From contig NZ_QRDW01000003.1 of assembly GCF_003385955.1 (NCBI RefSeq), positions 248,001 to 312,000 of the forward strand: a stretch of 64,000 nt of DNA, in the 5' to 3' direction. Positions 62,072 through 64,000 of this stretch are shown in pieces. Each line of letters starts with the position of its first letter. Within the stretch, counting starts at the first letter, position 1. Position numbers and translations under genes: made by a program. This stretch comes from Aestuariispira insulae. Its GTDB lineage: Bacteria; Pseudomonadota; Alphaproteobacteria; UBA8366; Aestuariispiraceae. Below the pieces are notes generated by a model. That model had not been told where the DNA came from, ran no database searches, and worked only from the letters and a program-made list of their open reading frames with translations.

Positions 62072-62872
62072 ATGTGCATATACAGGACAGGCGTGATTCC
62101 GGATCGTTTGCTGGCCAAAACCTTGGCCTGTGCCGTTGCGTTTTTCCTATTTCCGCTTTCCCAGGCTCTGGCGGAGGACCGTAGGTTAGAGGTCCTGGCG
62201 GAGGAATTCCCCCCTTTTAACTATGTTGAAGACGGGGAGCTCAAAGGCTTTGCGGTCGATCTGGTGCGCGAAATGTTCCATCGCACCGATTTCCATGCCA
62301 AAGGCGGGCGTTTCCGGGTGCTGCCCTGGAAACGGGCCTATCTCCTGGCCCAAACCCGGCCGGATATTTTGCTGCTGACCACGACGCGCACGGAAGAACG
62401 TGAAGAGATGTTCCAGTGGGTCGGTCCCATTTACCCGCGTGAGCAATGGCTATATCGGCGGGCCGATGATCAGACTGTGAAGGTGCGCAGCCTGGAGGAT
62501 CTGGAAGGGTATAACATGGTGGTGGTGGCGCAATCGGCCAATCATCAACTGTTGCTGGATGGCGGCTATGGGGAGCGCAACCATATTTTTGAGACCAGCA
62601 GCATTGAATCCAAGATCAAGATGCTGCTGCATGCGCGCGCGCAAATTGCGCCCTTCCTGCCCCTGGAAGTGGCCCATGCGCTCAGCCGCCAGAATCTGCC
62701 GCCAGGGTCCTTTGAAAGGCTGGTCAAGCTCTCCGGGCGCTATCACTATTTTCTGGCCATTAGCCGCCAGACAATGGGGGAAAAGGCTATACGGCTGCAA
62801 TCGGCTCTCGACGAAATGCGGCGGGATGGTACCTACAACCGAATCCTGGCCAGGAATATGGGTGGTTCCTGA
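62072..62872 (+). CDS. Periplasmic solute-binding protein, family 3-like (solitary, second)
   Basis: A 266-residue secreted protein. The signal peptide (LLAKTLACAVAFFLFPLSQA) ends near ALA-ED. The mature part has LEVLAEEFPPFNYVEDGELK, then RFRVLPWKRAYLLAQTRPDI, the PWxRA block it shares with the protein at 3585-4379. LEDLEGYNMVVVAQS and SSIESKIKMLLHARAQIAP follow. No permease or ATPase gene lies nearby. The ATG at 62072 (GGAAAAG upstream) is used; a TTG at 62051 is less likely. Confidence 0.8.
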   Translation: MCIYRTGVIPDRLLAKTLACAVAFFLFPLSQALAEDRRLEVLAEEFPPFNYVEDGELKGFAVDLVREMFHRTDFHAKGGRFRVLPWKRAYLLAQTRPDILLLTTTRTEEREEMFQWVGPIYPREQWLYRRADDQTVKVRSLEDLEGYNMVVVAQSANHQLLLDGGYGERNHIFETSSIESKIKMLLHARAQIAPFLPLEVAHALSRQNLPPGSFERLVKLSGRYHYFLAISRQTMGEKAIRLQSALDEMRRDGTYNRILARNMGGS

Positions 62873-62953
62873 CAGATTGGACAAATTCGCTTGCCTGTTG
62901 CCGTCGGGCGGTGAATCAATTGGCATGATCAAAAAGTTGGGTAAGGGGTGGAT

Positions 62954-63823
62954 ATGACGGCTGAAATAATCTTGAAGAAAGATGGTATGAGCCTTGGGCT
63001 CCGGCCGGACCTGGGCGGATGTGTCAGTTTCCTCCGCTTTGACGGCGTGAATCTCTTGCGACCGCTGGAGGGGAATAATTATCGCAGTTGTGCCAGCTAT
63101 CCGCTGGTGCCCTTTTCCAACCGGATTTGTGATGCCCGATTTCTCTGGCAGGGGCGGGAGATTCAGCTGGAGCGAAATTTCAAGCCCGAGCCCCATGCCA
63201 TTCACGGCCATGGCTGGCAGAATGCCTGGCAGGTGGAAAAAATCACTGAAGAGTGCGTGATTCTCTGTTATGAGCATCCGGTATCCGACTGGCCCTGGGA
63301 CTATATTGCCCACCAGGAATTCAGCCTGGAGGCTGAAGGTGTCACCATGAAACTGAGCGTCGAAAACCGGTCCGACCGACCGATGCCGGCAGGGCTGGGG
63401 TTTCATCCCTTCTTTTTGAAAGGCAGTGGGGCCGAGCTGAAGATGCGGCTGACCGCCATGCATCAGGCCGAGGGCTGTATCCCGGTTGCGCGCGATGAGA
63501 CTCATCCTATCTTGGGATTGCTGACCTCCGGCGGGCCGGTGCCGGAAGGATTTGACGATGGGTTTGACGGCTGGGACGGGGTGGCCGAGATCACCTGGCC
63601 CGATGAGGGGCGCCGCCTCATCATCACCGCCAGCCAAAATGCCCGCAATGTCATTTTCTACAGCCCCGAGGGCCGCGATTATTTCTGTGTTGAACCGGTG
63701 ACCCATATGACCGATGCGATTAATCGCATGGGGGATCCGGACTGGCCGGACCATGGACTGGTTACGCTGGCGCCGGGAGAGTCCACGGCATTGACCATGC
63801 GCCTTGAGAGTGCCGAACTGTGA
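62954..63823 (+). CDS. Aldose 1-epimerase family protein
   Basis: A 289-residue galactose-mutarotase-fold enzyme that interconverts alpha and beta anomers of an aldose. YPLVPFSNRICDARF contains the arginine region, HAIHGHGWQNAW the first catalytic histidine, and LGFHPFFLKG the second. GRDYFCVEPVTHMTDAINR includes the catalytic glutamate. The ATG at 62954 follows AAGGGGTGG. The next gene overlaps its stop by four bases. Confidence 0.9.
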   Translation: MTAEIILKKDGMSLGLRPDLGGCVSFLRFDGVNLLRPLEGNNYRSCASYPLVPFSNRICDARFLWQGREIQLERNFKPEPHAIHGHGWQNAWQVEKITEECVILCYEHPVSDWPWDYIAHQEFSLEAEGVTMKLSVENRSDRPMPAGLGFHPFFLKGSGAELKMRLTAMHQAEGCIPVARDETHPILGLLTSGGPVPEGFDDGFDGWDGVAEITWPDEGRRLIITASQNARNVIFYSPEGRDYFCVEPVTHMTDAINRMGDPDWPDHGLVTLAPGESTALTMRLESAEL

Positions 63824-64000
63824 CCGGCCATAGCTGGGATACCTATTACCAGTCGGTGGCGGATTTTCCGCCAAGGCCGCTTACTGTCAAGCTGGCGGCC
63901 CGGCTGGCGGACCGTCCTGAGAAGACCGCAATTGATATGGGTTGTGGGTCCGGCCGGGATTTTTCCCATCTGCTGGAAAACGGGTTTAGCGTTCATGCCT
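63820..64000 (+). CDS. SAM-dependent methyltransferase, 5' part (runs off the window)
   Basis: The GTG at 63820 overlaps the aldose-epimerase stop (GTGA) and opens a frame to the end of the window. The first 60 residues (MTGHSWDTYYQSVADFPPRP onward) end with AIDMGCGSGRDFSHLLENGF, class I methyltransferase motif I. The start is supported by the coupling to the epimerase gene. The substrate cannot be told from this part. Confidence 0.8.
   Translation, partial: MTGHSWDTYYQSVADFPPRPLTVKLAARLADRPEKTAIDMGCGSGRDFSHLLENGFSVHA

Noticed and set aside
1-64000. tRNA, rRNA, CRISPR arrays and insertion sequences
   Set aside because: None were recognised on either strand; no cloverleaf, repeat-spacer array or transposase was seen. 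A covariance-model scan would be decisive for small RNAs.

Overview
The window reads as a stretch of chromosome from an alphaproteobacterium, probably Rhodospirillales-like or a relative; the genus cannot be fixed from sequence alone. The evidence is the gene content and order: a MucR/Ros regulator and a Fur/Mur-type Fur without CxxC motifs lie between tsaB-rimI and miaB. The run miaB-phoH-ybeY-corC-lnt-xre-metK-trmB-rimP-nusA-ylxR-infB-rbfA-truB-rpsO-pnp is typical of the class. A CarD regulator, a 7Fe ferredoxin, an RpoH-family sigma factor and trpF/trpB/trpA/accD/folC clustering agree with this. No rRNA, tRNA, CRISPR array, insertion sequence or prophage was recognised; nearly all of the window is core genome.

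Layout. 1-4.4 kb: the 3' part of a chemoreceptor gene, an EamA exporter, nth, a hicAB toxin-antitoxin pair with its own operator-like repeats, and a solitary periplasmic binding protein. 4.5-7.4 kb (minus): typA and an adenosine/ribokinase-family kinase. 7.6-17.7 kb (plus): pyrF, a membrane protein, trpF, a thiamine cassette (TPP riboswitch, thiO-thiS-thiG-thiE), trpB-trpA, accD, folC and a small membrane protein. The thiamine genes sit inside the tryptophan/fatty-acid/folate cluster. 17.7-20.1 kb (minus): murJ followed by two tandem DUF805-like membrane proteins. 20.3-25.7 kb: an EI24-type membrane protein and a lipoprotein, a two-gene operon of unknown function, and a divergent LysE exporter/Lrp regulator pair. 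25.7-36.9 kb: meaB, a proline iminopeptidase, a nuclease-fold and a phosphatase-fold protein that both appear to lack catalytic residues, an RpoH-like sigma factor, carD, a ferredoxin, a DUF938 methyltransferase, a GST, DUF2333, a universal stress protein and an Nfu protein. 37-42.7 kb: a Bax-like glucosaminidase, a polysaccharide deacetylase, a RutE-like reductase, tsaB, rimI, mucR and fur. 43-61.2 kb: tRNA modification, ribosome maturation, translation initiation and RNA decay genes, with metK and lnt among them. 61.3-64 kb: a DUF2478 protein, a second solitary binding protein, an aldose 1-epimerase and the start of a methyltransferase gene.

Regulation visible in the DNA. Five good hairpin terminators are seen (after typA, carD, metK, trmB and pnp). 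A TPP riboswitch heads the thiamine genes. A consensus-like promoter followed at once by a strong terminator lies before rimP, so the nusA-infB operon probably has an attenuated leader. Three short upstream reading frames (25, 35 and 38 codons) precede and overlap hicA, thiO and miaB.

Most notable anomalies: lnt, usually essential, is split between two frames at a run of nine Gs; the riboswitch's ribosome-binding site serves a small upstream frame rather than thiO; and two enzyme-fold proteins within 3 kb have lost catalytic residues. I found no convincing new defence or mobile system. The best candidates for undescribed biology are the two-gene unknown operon at 21.5-23.8 kb, the short upstream frames and the rimP leader.
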